Origin: Anaerolineales bacterium UBA2181
Lineage (GTDB): Bacteria; Chloroflexota; Anaerolineae; Promineifilales; UBA4811
Direction: 5' to 3'
Assembly (NCBI GenBank): GCA_002328075.1
Contig: DCVT01000041.1
Location: forward strand, 24,612 to 88,611
DNA length: 64,000 nt
Each line of letters begins with the position of its first letter. Position 1 is the first letter of the stretch. Below, in pieces: positions 27,149-35,441 of this stretch. A model generated the notes under the pieces. That model saw only the letters and a list, made by a program, of their open reading frames with translations, was not told where the DNA came from and did no database searches. A program made the position numbers and the translations under genes.

Positions 27149-27401
27149 TCTAGTTCAAGGCTCTCCCACGCCCCATTGAGCGCTGAAAGACCTGGCTGCA
27201 CTAGGACGTATCGGTCGTTGATCGGCGAGAGGAGCGGCGCCACCAGCGTTTTGGACTAGAATGGCAATCCCGACGGGCTCTGACGGCTGAACGGTATGCC
27301 GAACGGTCTGCGTGGGCGCGCTTGTCAGTACGGTGGGCCCGGAGGCCCGGCTTGCCAGCTGTGACTGGTCACGGTCAGGACTGTACGCGATCCCAAAACG
27401 C

Positions 27402-27413
27402 GGTGGCGCCACC
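27402..27413. promoter_or_regulatory. 12-bp perfect palindrome before the ECF ATPase gene
   Basis: GGTGGCGCCACC lies 12 nt upstream of the ATG at 27426 and abuts the GAGGTG ribosome-binding site. The 277-bp gap it sits in (27149-27425) is otherwise without a gene. It could be an operator or a hairpin affecting translation. The half-site GGCGCCACC also occurs at 27236-27244. Confidence 0.35.
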
Positions 27414-27425
27414 GAGGTGAGGTGT

Positions 27426-29180
27426 ATGGCAGAATTCGAACTCGACCTCGACAACGTGACTTTTACCTATGAAGACGAGACAACCGCGTTGGCCAACATC
27501 TCGCTGCGGGCCCGCGCCGGTGAGTGTGTCGTGGTGTTAGGCGCCAATGGCGCTGGAAAATCCACCCTTTGTTTCTTGTTGAGCGGCATTGTGCCACAGA
27601 TCTTTGGCGGCCGCCGTGAGGGCAAGGTGAGGGTGGCAGGTCAGGATCCGTGGGACCTTCCATTGTACGCAACCTCCAAGTTCTGCGGCGTCATGCTCCA
27701 GGATCCGGAGGTCCAACTTTTCAACCCGAACGTCTTTGCCGAGATGGCCTTTGGTCCGGCCAATCTGCAGATGCCACGCGAGGAGATCATTGGGCGAATC
27801 GGCGAGAGTTTGGAGCTGCTGCATCTGGTGGGGTTGGAGCAGCGCAACCCGCGCGACCTTTCTGGTGGCCAAAAGCAACGGGTGGCGCTGGGTTCGGTCC
27901 TGACCATGCGACCACGCGTGTTGGTGTTGGACGAACCCACTTCGCAGCTTGATCCCATCGGTCGCTGGGAGGTAGCTGAAGCCATCCGCCGACTTAAGTT
28001 GACACATCAGATGACCATCGTCCTGACTACTCATGAGACAGATGACATCCTGGAGCTGGCTGATCAGGTGGTCGTGCTGGACAGCGGAAAGATGGCCCTG
28101 GCTGGATCACCGGCACACGTCTTTTCGCAGCGCTCCGCGCTGGAGGAGAGCGGTGTTCGGATTCCGATGGCGCTGGAGATCATGGACGGCGTCCAGCGCA
28201 TGGTTGATCAACCGTCAGAATGGACTGCAGAGTACTTGAAGGATCTTGACGCGCTCAAGGTGAGCAGTGGGATCAAGGCGATGATTCACGAGGGCGCGCT
28301 GCAAGTGCACGCTGAACCACCTGCACAAAAGGCCGCGGTTGTCCAAACGCGGGATGCCGCTCTGGAGGCGGTGAGTGTGACGTACCGGTATCCTGGAAAT
28401 CCGCCGGTGGTGGCGTTGCAGGACGTCAATCTGTCGGTCGGTCGTGGCGAAATCGTGGGGATCATCGGTCAGAATGGATCCGGCAAGAGCACGCTGGTCA
28501 AGTGCTTTGTGGGCCTGCTGCGTCCCACCAAGGGCCAGGTGCGGGTCAATGGTCAGGATATCGCCAAGGTGTCGGTCGGCCAGATGTCGCAGAAGGTTGG
28601 CTTGGTGCTGCAGAATCCGGATTATCAGCTTTTCACCAGTTCCAGCCGAGAGGAGATCCTGTTTGGTCTCTCCAATCTCGGAATAACGGGGGAGTCGGCC
28701 GAAGCCAAAGTCCACGAGGTCCTCAAGTGGGTCGACCTGGAAAAGGAGATCGAGACCTTTCCTTTTCGCATGTCGTTTGGTGATCGGCGCAAGCTGGCGG
28801 TTGCCGCAACTGTGGCGCTGGATCCACAGGTGCTCATTCTGGACGAACCAACCACGGCGCAAGACCACCGCGGCCGGTACCAGATTGCCGAAATCGGCCG
28901 CCGCTTCCGGGACGAAAAAGGCCGCACCGTGCTCATGATCACGCACGACATGGACCTGATTGCCCGTTATGCAGAGCGTCTGATTGTCATGTGGAATGGG
29001 CAGGTGCTACTGGACGGTCCCACGGCCGAGGTGTTTCGGCAAGTGGACGTGCTGGAGCGCACCTTTCTGCATCCGCCCATGCCGACACAGGTCGCGCTCC
29101 AATTGCAGCCAGTCGGTCTTCCCGGGGACGTGATCCGCCTGGAGGACCTGCTTGGCGCACTTGGCAGGAAGAGTGCGTGA
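27426..29180 (+). CDS. ECF transporter fused A'A ATPase subunit
   Basis: 584 residues with two ABC ATPase domains in one chain. Domain 1 (~5-230): Walker A GANGAGKST, signature LSGGQKQR, Walker B VLVLDEPTS. Domain 2 (~310-540): Walker A GQNGSGKST, Q-loop LVLQNPDYQ, Walker B VLILDEPTT, but the signature is MSFGDRRK rather than LSGGQ. A degenerate signature in one half is known in some fused ECF ATPases. It powers the S and T subunits. ATG 27426 follows GAGGTG; the stop overlaps ecfT (TGATG). Confidence 0.9.
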   Translation: MAEFELDLDNVTFTYEDETTALANISLRARAGECVVVLGANGAGKSTLCFLLSGIVPQIFGGRREGKVRVAGQDPWDLPLYATSKFCGVMLQDPEVQLFNPNVFAEMAFGPANLQMPREEIIGRIGESLELLHLVGLEQRNPRDLSGGQKQRVALGSVLTMRPRVLVLDEPTSQLDPIGRWEVAEAIRRLKLTHQMTIVLTTHETDDILELADQVVVLDSGKMALAGSPAHVFSQRSALEESGVRIPMALEIMDGVQRMVDQPSEWTAEYLKDLDALKVSSGIKAMIHEGALQVHAEPPAQKAAVVQTRDAALEAVSVTYRYPGNPPVVALQDVNLSVGRGEIVGIIGQNGSGKSTLVKCFVGLLRPTKGQVRVNGQDIAKVSVGQMSQKVGLVLQNPDYQLFTSSSREEILFGLSNLGITGESAEAKVHEVLKWVDLEKEIETFPFRMSFGDRRKLAVAATVALDPQVLILDEPTTAQDHRGRYQIAEIGRRFRDEKGRTVLMITHDMDLIARYAERLIVMWNGQVLLDGPTAEVFRQVDVLERTFLHPPMPTQVALQLQPVGLPGDVIRLEDLLGALGRKSA

Positions 29181-30007
29181 TGCAAGTACCATTCAAATAC
29201 ACCTACCGCGATACGCTCGTTCACCGGCTCCATCCGTTGGTCAAGTTGCTTCACGTTTTGTTGACGCTGCTGTTGATCATCACTCCTCTGTACAGTATTC
29301 GGTTTCTACCGGTGCTGGCGGTCTGGCTGGCTCTCTCGGTGGGGTTGTGGTCCTTGGCTCGCATTGAGGTGAGCCGCTTTGCCACCTTGATCAAGCTCTT
29401 GTTGGGCACCTTTGTCTTCCTGATAACGATCCAGGGTTTCACCTATCGTTTTGGCGACACGGTCATTGTGACGTTGTTTCAATGGGGTTACGGCGACACC
29501 AACTTGGGAGCGCTCAAGTTGGAGGGCGTGGTGTTTGGGTTACTGCTGTCGCTGCGAATGCTGACGGCCGCAGCCTCGTTGCCGCTGTTCGTGATGACGA
29601 CTTCATCGGCTGACTTGATGACCGGGCTGAGAAAGCTGCATATGCCCAAGGTGGCTACGCTAATGGTCGTCAGCGCGCTCTCTTTTACCACGTTGATCTT
29701 TGAGATGTGGGCCTTTATCCTGGACGCGCAAAAGCTGCGCGGTTTTGACATCAACCAGATGAACATTATCACGCGGCTGCGGAAGGCTTACGTCCCCATT
29801 GTCACACCGCTGGTGCTTCTGCTGTTCCGACGGGCGAACGACTTTCAGATTGCGTTGGAGACGAGGGGTTTTGGAACCCCGGGAAATCCCACCGAGGTTG
29901 AACGACTGGAATTCACGGTTCGGGATGGCGTAGTAGCCGCGTTTTTCGTTGCTGTCTGGGTATTGTGCCAATACCTGCGCGTTCAGATTGCGGCAGGTTT
30001 GGGTTAG
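29180..30007 (+). CDS. ecfT: ECF transporter transmembrane coupling protein EcfT
   Basis: 275 residues. Membrane helices near residues 22-60, 70-90 and 240-262. The cytoplasmic coupling helices carry the two Ala-Arg-Gly-type motifs that dock on the ATPases, here as LDAQKLRGFD and ALETRGFG. Its ATG overlaps the ATPase stop by one base. Completes an S-A'A-T importer directly upstream of the amidinotransferase gene. Confidence 0.92.
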   Translation: MQVPFKYTYRDTLVHRLHPLVKLLHVLLTLLLIITPLYSIRFLPVLAVWLALSVGLWSLARIEVSRFATLIKLLLGTFVFLITIQGFTYRFGDTVIVTLFQWGYGDTNLGALKLEGVVFGLLLSLRMLTAAASLPLFVMTTSSADLMTGLRKLHMPKVATLMVVSALSFTTLIFEMWAFILDAQKLRGFDINQMNIITRLRKAYVPIVTPLVLLLFRRANDFQIALETRGFGTPGNPTEVERLEFTVRDGVVAAFFVAVWVLCQYLRVQIAAGLG

Positions 30008-30139
30008 CCGAACTTGTGCCGGCACATTGGCCGACCGAGTCCGGTCATCGCTTGCGAGTTTACGAGTCCGGCTTGCTGCCGCCGTGCGAACTATCAAGTC
30101 GGGTACAGACCCGGCTCAAGATCATCTAGGAGCGAAGAA

Positions 30140-31285
30140 ATGACCTCGCCAGATAAGCCAAGCACAGTGGTCTGTTCATGGAACGAGTGGGATCCGCTGA
30201 GGCATGTCATCGTCGGCCGGGCAGACGGCGCCATGATCCAAGCTCCCGAACCGGCCGTCCAGCGGGATTGGCCTCAATGGGGATACCCGCTGGGAACCTA
30301 TGGTCCGCTACCGCAAGAGATGGCCGACAAAGCCAACGAACAACTGGACAACTTTGTCCGAATCCTGGAGAACCGGGGCATCCGGGTCGACCGTCCGACT
30401 CCATTGGACTTTTCTCAAACCGTCCAGACCCCGGATTGGGTGCAAAAATCCATGTTCGGCTGTATGCCGCCGCGGGACCTGTTGCTGACCGTCGGGCACC
30501 AGATCCTGGAAGCAACCATGTGCTATCGCAGCCGGTGGTTTGAATACCTGTGTTATCGGCCGCTACTGGAGCGGTATTTCCAGGACGACCCTGACTTTCG
30601 CTGGGAGGCGGCACCCAAACCGCGGCTGACGGACCGCACTTACCGCGATGGTTTTTGGCAAGAGTTCGGCGCAAAATCGGAAGAGGAGCGGATTCGAGAT
30701 TATTCGCTGAACAAGCAGTGGGTCCTTACCGAGCACGAACCGCTCTTTGACGCGGCCGAAGTGGGTCGCTTTGGCAGAGACCTGTTTGTGCAGCGGTCCA
30801 CTACCACCAACGCCGGCGGTGTGAGCTGGTTGCGGCGTCATTTTCCGGATCACCGGATCCACGAGGCGGTGTTTTACGAAGGAGATCCGGTGCACATTGA
30901 TGCGACCTTTATTCCGTTGCGTCCTGGTCTGATCCTGAACAACAGAAAGCGCGTTCCGCTGACTGCCGAACTGGTGGAGCTCTGCAGAAGGAACGATTGG
31001 GAGATCGTGCCCTGCGCCGTGCCGGCGCGGCCGGAGAAACCCCGATTGTCGTTCTGTAGCCCCTGGTTGACCATGAACACATTGATGCTTGACCCCAAGA
31101 CCATCTGCGTGGAATCGGGCGAGACAGCTCAGATGGAGCTGTTGGACAAACTCGGCTTTGAGGTTATCCCGGTGCCGTTCTGGGACGTGGCGCCGTTTGG
31201 CGGCGGGCTGCACTGCTCCACGGCTGATGTCTACCGAGAGGGTACCTGCGAAGACTATTTCCCGAAGCAGATTGCGGGTTATTGA
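30140..31285 (+). CDS. Glycine amidinotransferase (AGAT)-family enzyme
   Basis: 381 residues. AGAT moves the amidino group of arginine onto an amine through a Cys-bound intermediate. Similarity to animal AGAT is strong along the C-terminal two thirds: FDAAE, GRDLFVQRS, WLRRHF, HIDATF, MNTLMLD, GGGLHCSTADV. The catalytic triad is present as Asp204, His252 and Cys359. The substrate-pocket residues around HIDATF differ (Asp-Pro-Val for Asn-Pro-Met), so the acceptor or donor may not be glycine. ATG 30140 follows AGGAG (30128-30132). First enzyme gene after the importer, so its substrate may be what is imported. Confidence 0.88.
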   Translation: MTSPDKPSTVVCSWNEWDPLRHVIVGRADGAMIQAPEPAVQRDWPQWGYPLGTYGPLPQEMADKANEQLDNFVRILENRGIRVDRPTPLDFSQTVQTPDWVQKSMFGCMPPRDLLLTVGHQILEATMCYRSRWFEYLCYRPLLERYFQDDPDFRWEAAPKPRLTDRTYRDGFWQEFGAKSEEERIRDYSLNKQWVLTEHEPLFDAAEVGRFGRDLFVQRSTTTNAGGVSWLRRHFPDHRIHEAVFYEGDPVHIDATFIPLRPGLILNNRKRVPLTAELVELCRRNDWEIVPCAVPARPEKPRLSFCSPWLTMNTLMLDPKTICVESGETAQMELLDKLGFEVIPVPFWDVAPFGGGLHCSTADVYREGTCEDYFPKQIAGY

Positions 31286-31294
31286 TGATCGTAG

Positions 31295-31419
31295 CTGGCG
31301 CCCTCTGGAGAATCGAGGGAGGAGCAGCCCTGGGTACGAATTAGGCTCTTGAGTGCTCTCCGACCCGCACCGGACCGGCTGGGCCGATTCTGTGCGAACG
31401 CTGAGTGGTCGGGCGCCAG
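31295..31419 (+). repeat. Nested inverted repeats between amidinotransferase and larA-like genes
   Basis: CTGGCGCCC (31295-31303) is a perfect inverted match to GGGCGCCAG (31411-31419). Just inside, AGAATCG (31309-31315) matches CGATTCT (31385-31391). The two stems nest, as in a folded RNA with an internal domain of ~69 nt, and the element almost fills the 154-bp gap. No T-run follows, so it is not a simple terminator. Possible structured leader of the LarA-like gene. Confidence 0.4.
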
Positions 31420-31439
31420 TAGCGAGTTGAGGTGGTGGC

Positions 31440-32732
31440 ATGGCGGCGATAGAGTTGCCTTACGGATTGGGTCGGCTACTGCTCACCATTCCGTATGAGT
31501 GGTTGGGTGAGATAGCAGAGCCGAAACCGATCAAAGCAGCACCTGATCCCGACGCCATGATACGTGCTGCCCTGCGCCGACCAGTGGGATGCCGGCCGCT
31601 GGGCCAGCTGGTAGAGCGTGGCCGAAGAATGGCTGTTCTGGTTGACGATTACACCCGAAAAACCCCGGTTGCGCAGTTCCTGCCGTTGGTCCTGGAAGAG
31701 TTGCGTTCAGCCGGTGTGGCACAAGACGACATTCTTCTCGTCGTGGCATTAGGAACCCATCGCCCTATGACCCGAGTTGAGCTGGATGCCAAGTTGGGTC
31801 CAGCAATCAGCCGTCAATATCGAGTGATCAACACGCCCAGCACCAACGATGCGGAAATGGTCTTCTTGGGCACCTCATCTGCCGGAATCCCGGCCTGGGT
31901 GAACCGCTGGGTGGCGGATGCAGATATTCGCATCGGGTTGGGCATGATCACGCCTCACATGGACGCTGGGTTCAGCGGCGGCGCCAAGATCGTTCTCCCG
32001 GGAGTCTGCAGCTCCCGCACGGTGGACGCCTTTCACGCCGCCTCGGCCTTTCTGCCGTATAACCAACTGGGAAATGTCCGGGCACCGTTGCGACGCAACC
32101 TGGAGCAATTTGTGGCAGAACAGGTGCCGCTGCATTTCATTGTGAACGTCATCCTGACAACCGACGGCAAGCTCTATCAATGTGTGACCGGGCATCCGGT
32201 CAAGGCCCACCGGGCTGGTGTGAGATATGCCAGAGCGGTTTTTGGCACACGCATACGGAAGCGTTACCCGGTGGTTGTTGCCAACTGCTACCCCTATGAC
32301 GTGGACTGGTGGCAGAGCAGCAAGGGCGTTTGGGGCGGCGACCGGATGACCGCCGACGGCGGTACGCTGATTATTCTGACGGCTGCGCCGGAAGGTAACA
32401 GCAGCTATCCCCTGGTGCCGGGTTACATTGGCCGGGACCCAGAGGAACTGAAACACGAAATAGCGTCTGGCCTGGCGCTGGATGCCAAGCAGGCGGCAAC
32501 GGGAGCGCTCTTTGGCATGCTGCGAAGGCGCATCAACCTGGTGTTGTGCTCGCGTGGGCTTTCGCCGGCCGATGCCGAGGCCATGCGGATGCCTTACTAT
32601 GTATCTGTGGACCGGGCGGTCAGCGATTCGGTGGCCCGGCTGCCCGAGCATGAACGAAGACACTCCGTTGGCGTCGCGCCCCAGGCAGGGATCTTGTTGC
32701 CCATGGAGGGTTGTCCGGCCGGCGCAAGCTGA
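31440..32732 (+). CDS. LarA-type nickel-pincer racemase/epimerase homologue
   Basis: 430 residues, LarA length. LarA interconverts lactate isomers using a nickel-pincer nucleotide covalently bound to Lys. Here His107 (GTHR), His173, Lys183 (HMDAGFSGGAK) and His199 occur with the same spacing as His108, His174, Lys184 and His200 of the lactobacillus enzyme, offset by one residue. VDDYTRKTP stands where LarA has its DDxTRPTP motif. Activity would require LarB, LarC and LarE for the cofactor; none is in this window. LarA homologues act on many 2-hydroxyacids, so lactate is only one option. Ribosome-binding site GAGGTGG. Confidence 0.88.
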   Translation: MAAIELPYGLGRLLLTIPYEWLGEIAEPKPIKAAPDPDAMIRAALRRPVGCRPLGQLVERGRRMAVLVDDYTRKTPVAQFLPLVLEELRSAGVAQDDILLVVALGTHRPMTRVELDAKLGPAISRQYRVINTPSTNDAEMVFLGTSSAGIPAWVNRWVADADIRIGLGMITPHMDAGFSGGAKIVLPGVCSSRTVDAFHAASAFLPYNQLGNVRAPLRRNLEQFVAEQVPLHFIVNVILTTDGKLYQCVTGHPVKAHRAGVRYARAVFGTRIRKRYPVVVANCYPYDVDWWQSSKGVWGGDRMTADGGTLIILTAAPEGNSSYPLVPGYIGRDPEELKHEIASGLALDAKQAATGALFGMLRRRINLVLCSRGLSPADAEAMRMPYYVSVDRAVSDSVARLPEHERRHSVGVAPQAGILLPMEGCPAGAS

Positions 32733-32790
32733 CTGCGCAACCATTTCCGGCGCGTGCGCAAGGGATGACGGCGCCGGTCGAGGATGCTAG

Positions 32791-33744
32791 GTGAATCCGC
32801 CCACGCATTGTCTGTTGGTCTGCACTGAGGAAGCGGAACGATATGCCGAGGCGCTGTGCCGCCGCAACCTGCCCAACCTGCGCGTGCGCGCGCCCAAGGT
32901 CGTTGAAGATGCGGGCGCTAACTACGAGTGCACCATATTGATGGGGGATCCGCACCGCATTCGCCCGATCCTGGCGAGCGTTCCACATCTACGGTGGGTG
33001 CAGTCGAACTACTCAGGCGTCGCTCCTTTGTTGGAAAGTGCGTGCCGGCGAGACTACATTCTGACCAACGTTGGCCCACTATATGGCCCGGCCGTGAGTG
33101 AGTACGTGCTGTGTTATCTGCTCATGCACGAACGACGCGCCTGGCAACGCTATCAGGCGCAGCTACAGAATCGCTGGGACGGAACCTGCACCAGCACGCT
33201 GCGCGGCAAGCGCATAGGGATCATGGGCGTCGGAAACAATGGCTGCCAGATTGCCGAGGCTACCAAGAACTTGGGGATGCTCACACGAGGCCTGACGCGC
33301 ACCAGCACTAACTGCCCTTTTGTGGATGACTATTATCACGGTGACCAGTTGATCGAGTTCGTGTCGAACGTCGATTATCTGGTATGCGTCTTGCCGGACA
33401 GCCCGCAGACGCGCAACCTGGTCACCCGAGATGTATTGGAGGCCATGCCGGCCCGGGCGCTACTGGTCAACGTGGGTCGGGGCAGCGCCATTGACGACAA
33501 AGCGCTCGTGGAAGCCCTGCAGGGCGGGACGATTGCTGGTGCTGTGCTGGACGTCTTTCGTGAGGAGCCGTTGCCGCCTGGCCACCCATTTTGGAGCACG
33601 CCCAACATCATACTTACGGGCCACACGGCCGCCCCAGGCCCGGGTTTCAACTCAGACGTTGTGGAAGTCTTTGTGGAAAATTACCAGCGGTTGATTGCCG
33701 GCCTTCCGCTCTTGTATGTCGTGGATTGGTCGCGTGGATACTGA
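32791..33744 (+). CDS. D-2-hydroxyacid dehydrogenase, NAD-dependent
   Basis: 317 residues. NAD-binding Rossmann motif GVGNNG near residue 147, and the catalytic Arg (NVGRGS), Glu (FREEP) and His (TGHTAA) of the D-isomer-specific family. It oxidises a D-2-hydroxyacid to a 2-oxoacid or the reverse. Sitting between a LarA-type racemase homologue and a 2-oxoacid oxidoreductase, it fits a hydroxyacid-to-oxoacid route. Start GTG 32791 is tentative; no strong ribosome-binding site. Confidence 0.85.
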   Translation: MNPPTHCLLVCTEEAERYAEALCRRNLPNLRVRAPKVVEDAGANYECTILMGDPHRIRPILASVPHLRWVQSNYSGVAPLLESACRRDYILTNVGPLYGPAVSEYVLCYLLMHERRAWQRYQAQLQNRWDGTCTSTLRGKRIGIMGVGNNGCQIAEATKNLGMLTRGLTRTSTNCPFVDDYYHGDQLIEFVSNVDYLVCVLPDSPQTRNLVTRDVLEAMPARALLVNVGRGSAIDDKALVEALQGGTIAGAVLDVFREEPLPPGHPFWSTPNIILTGHTAAPGPGFNSDVVEVFVENYQRLIAGLPLLYVVDWSRGY

Positions 33745-33934
33745 ACTAAGGGCAGTAGAGGCAGCGGATCGACGATTCTTGGCAGTCGTCACTGCAAGCT
33801 GGCCGGCTGGTTTCGCGTGCCCGGTTTGCCGGGTTCAGGCGCTGGTCGCGATCTGCCGAAAAACCCTGCCCGGCCGGCAAGGCAGCATCTCAGCCGTTGC
33901 GTTCTGATCGAGATTTGGCAGGAGGAACGGGATC

Positions 33935-35284
33935 ATGAGCCGGATTGAGGAAGAATCGCACATTTTCACGTTGGATCCTGAGCGCCGTTATCCGACGTTG
34001 GTTCGCGGCGAAGGGGTGTACCTGTACGATGACGAGGGCAAGCAGTATCTGGATGGCATTGCCGGCATTGGCGTCGCCTGCATTGGATATGGGCGGACGC
34101 GGGTTGCTGAGGCCATGGCTGCCCAGGCATCCAAGCTTCCTTATGCGGCATCGAACATCTTTGGCAACGAGCCAGCCATTCAATTGGCCGGTCAGCTGGC
34201 CGAGCTGACGCCAGGCGACCTGCAGTATTTCCAGTTGACCTCGGGCGGCTCCGAGTCGGTGGAGGTTTGCATCAAGCTGTGCCGGCAGTACTACTATGAG
34301 CGCGGCCGCGCGGACAAACACAAGATGATTTCGCGCTGGCAAAGTTACCATGGGGCCACGTTGGGCGCGTTGTCCGTGACAGGGTTGGTCGGGCGCAGGA
34401 AAAAGTTCCTGCCACTGCTTTTGGATTGGCCGCACATCGCGCCGGCCTACTGCTATCGATGCCCATTTGACCGGTCCTATCCCGGCTGCGATATGGCGTG
34501 CGCCCACGCGCTGGAGGCAACCATCCAGGAGACTGGCGCGGAACTGGTAATGGGTTTAATCGCCGAGCCGGTGGTCGGTGCTGCGGGTGCTGCGCTGGTG
34601 CCCCCTCCCGAATACTGGCCCATCGTCCGGGATGTCTGCGACCGGCACGATGTGCTGCTGATTGCCGACGAAGTGTTCACGGGATTCGGGCGCACCGGCC
34701 GCAACTTTGCCGTGGATCACTGGAACGTGGTTCCGGACATGATTGCGATGGCCAAGGGCATCAGCGGCGGTTACGCGCCCTTGGGAGCGGTGGCAATCAG
34801 CCAGAGGATCAGGGAGGTCTTTGAGCGTGGCGGAACGCCTTTTGACCACATCTTTACCTATTCTGGCAGCCCAATTACGGCTGCAGCTGCCTGTGAGTCG
34901 CTAAAGATCTGGAAGGAAGAGGGGCTGACGGCGAACGCTGCTTCTGTAGGCAAGTATTTCATGGAACAATTGCGCTCGCTGTTGGAGCACTGTATGGTGG
35001 GCGATGTGCGCGGAATTGGCCTGATGGCCGGCATCGAATTCGTGCAGGACCGTGCAACCAAGGAGCCGTTCCCACCTGAATGCCTGGTGGCCAAACAGAT
35101 CGGCATGGTCGCACTGCAGAAAGGACTGGTGACCTACCCAAGCACGGGTATGGTGGATGGTGTGCGTGGGGACGCGATATCGCTGTTTCCACCTCTGACG
35201 TTCACTGAGCAGCATGTGGACGAACTGGTGTCCAAGCTCCACGACACGGTCGCTCAATTGGAGCGGATTCTGGCAATTAGGTGA
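33935..35284 (+). CDS. Class III PLP-dependent aminotransferase
   Basis: 449 residues. Fold-type I class III enzyme: TSGGSESVEVCIKL, HGATLGALSVTG, the PLP-pairing Asp in LLIADEVFTGFGRTG and the Schiff-base Lys in AMAKGISGGYAPLGA. The class acts on terminal amines such as GABA, beta-alanine, taurine and ornithine, giving a semialdehyde. A Cys-rich insertion (YCYRCPFDRSYPGCDMAC) near residue 170-190 is also seen in omega-amino acid:pyruvate-type members. AGGAGG precedes ATG 33935. In this cluster it may act on an amine freed by the amidinotransferase. Confidence 0.9.
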   Translation: MSRIEEESHIFTLDPERRYPTLVRGEGVYLYDDEGKQYLDGIAGIGVACIGYGRTRVAEAMAAQASKLPYAASNIFGNEPAIQLAGQLAELTPGDLQYFQLTSGGSESVEVCIKLCRQYYYERGRADKHKMISRWQSYHGATLGALSVTGLVGRRKKFLPLLLDWPHIAPAYCYRCPFDRSYPGCDMACAHALEATIQETGAELVMGLIAEPVVGAAGAALVPPPEYWPIVRDVCDRHDVLLIADEVFTGFGRTGRNFAVDHWNVVPDMIAMAKGISGGYAPLGAVAISQRIREVFERGGTPFDHIFTYSGSPITAAAACESLKIWKEEGLTANAASVGKYFMEQLRSLLEHCMVGDVRGIGLMAGIEFVQDRATKEPFPPECLVAKQIGMVALQKGLVTYPSTGMVDGVRGDAISLFPPLTFTEQHVDELVSKLHDTVAQLERILAIR

Positions 35285-35441
35285 TGGCGCGTGTCGGTGC
35301 CGACCGTATTCTGTGGCATGCTGGCACAGTACCATTCGGGGACAGCGATGCCAGAGGGCCGTCCCAGGAGCTGGCGCAGTCGAAAGTGGACATCACAGGA
35401 CGGTTGGAATGATCCAGCATCGGGATTGAGAGGATGAGGCC

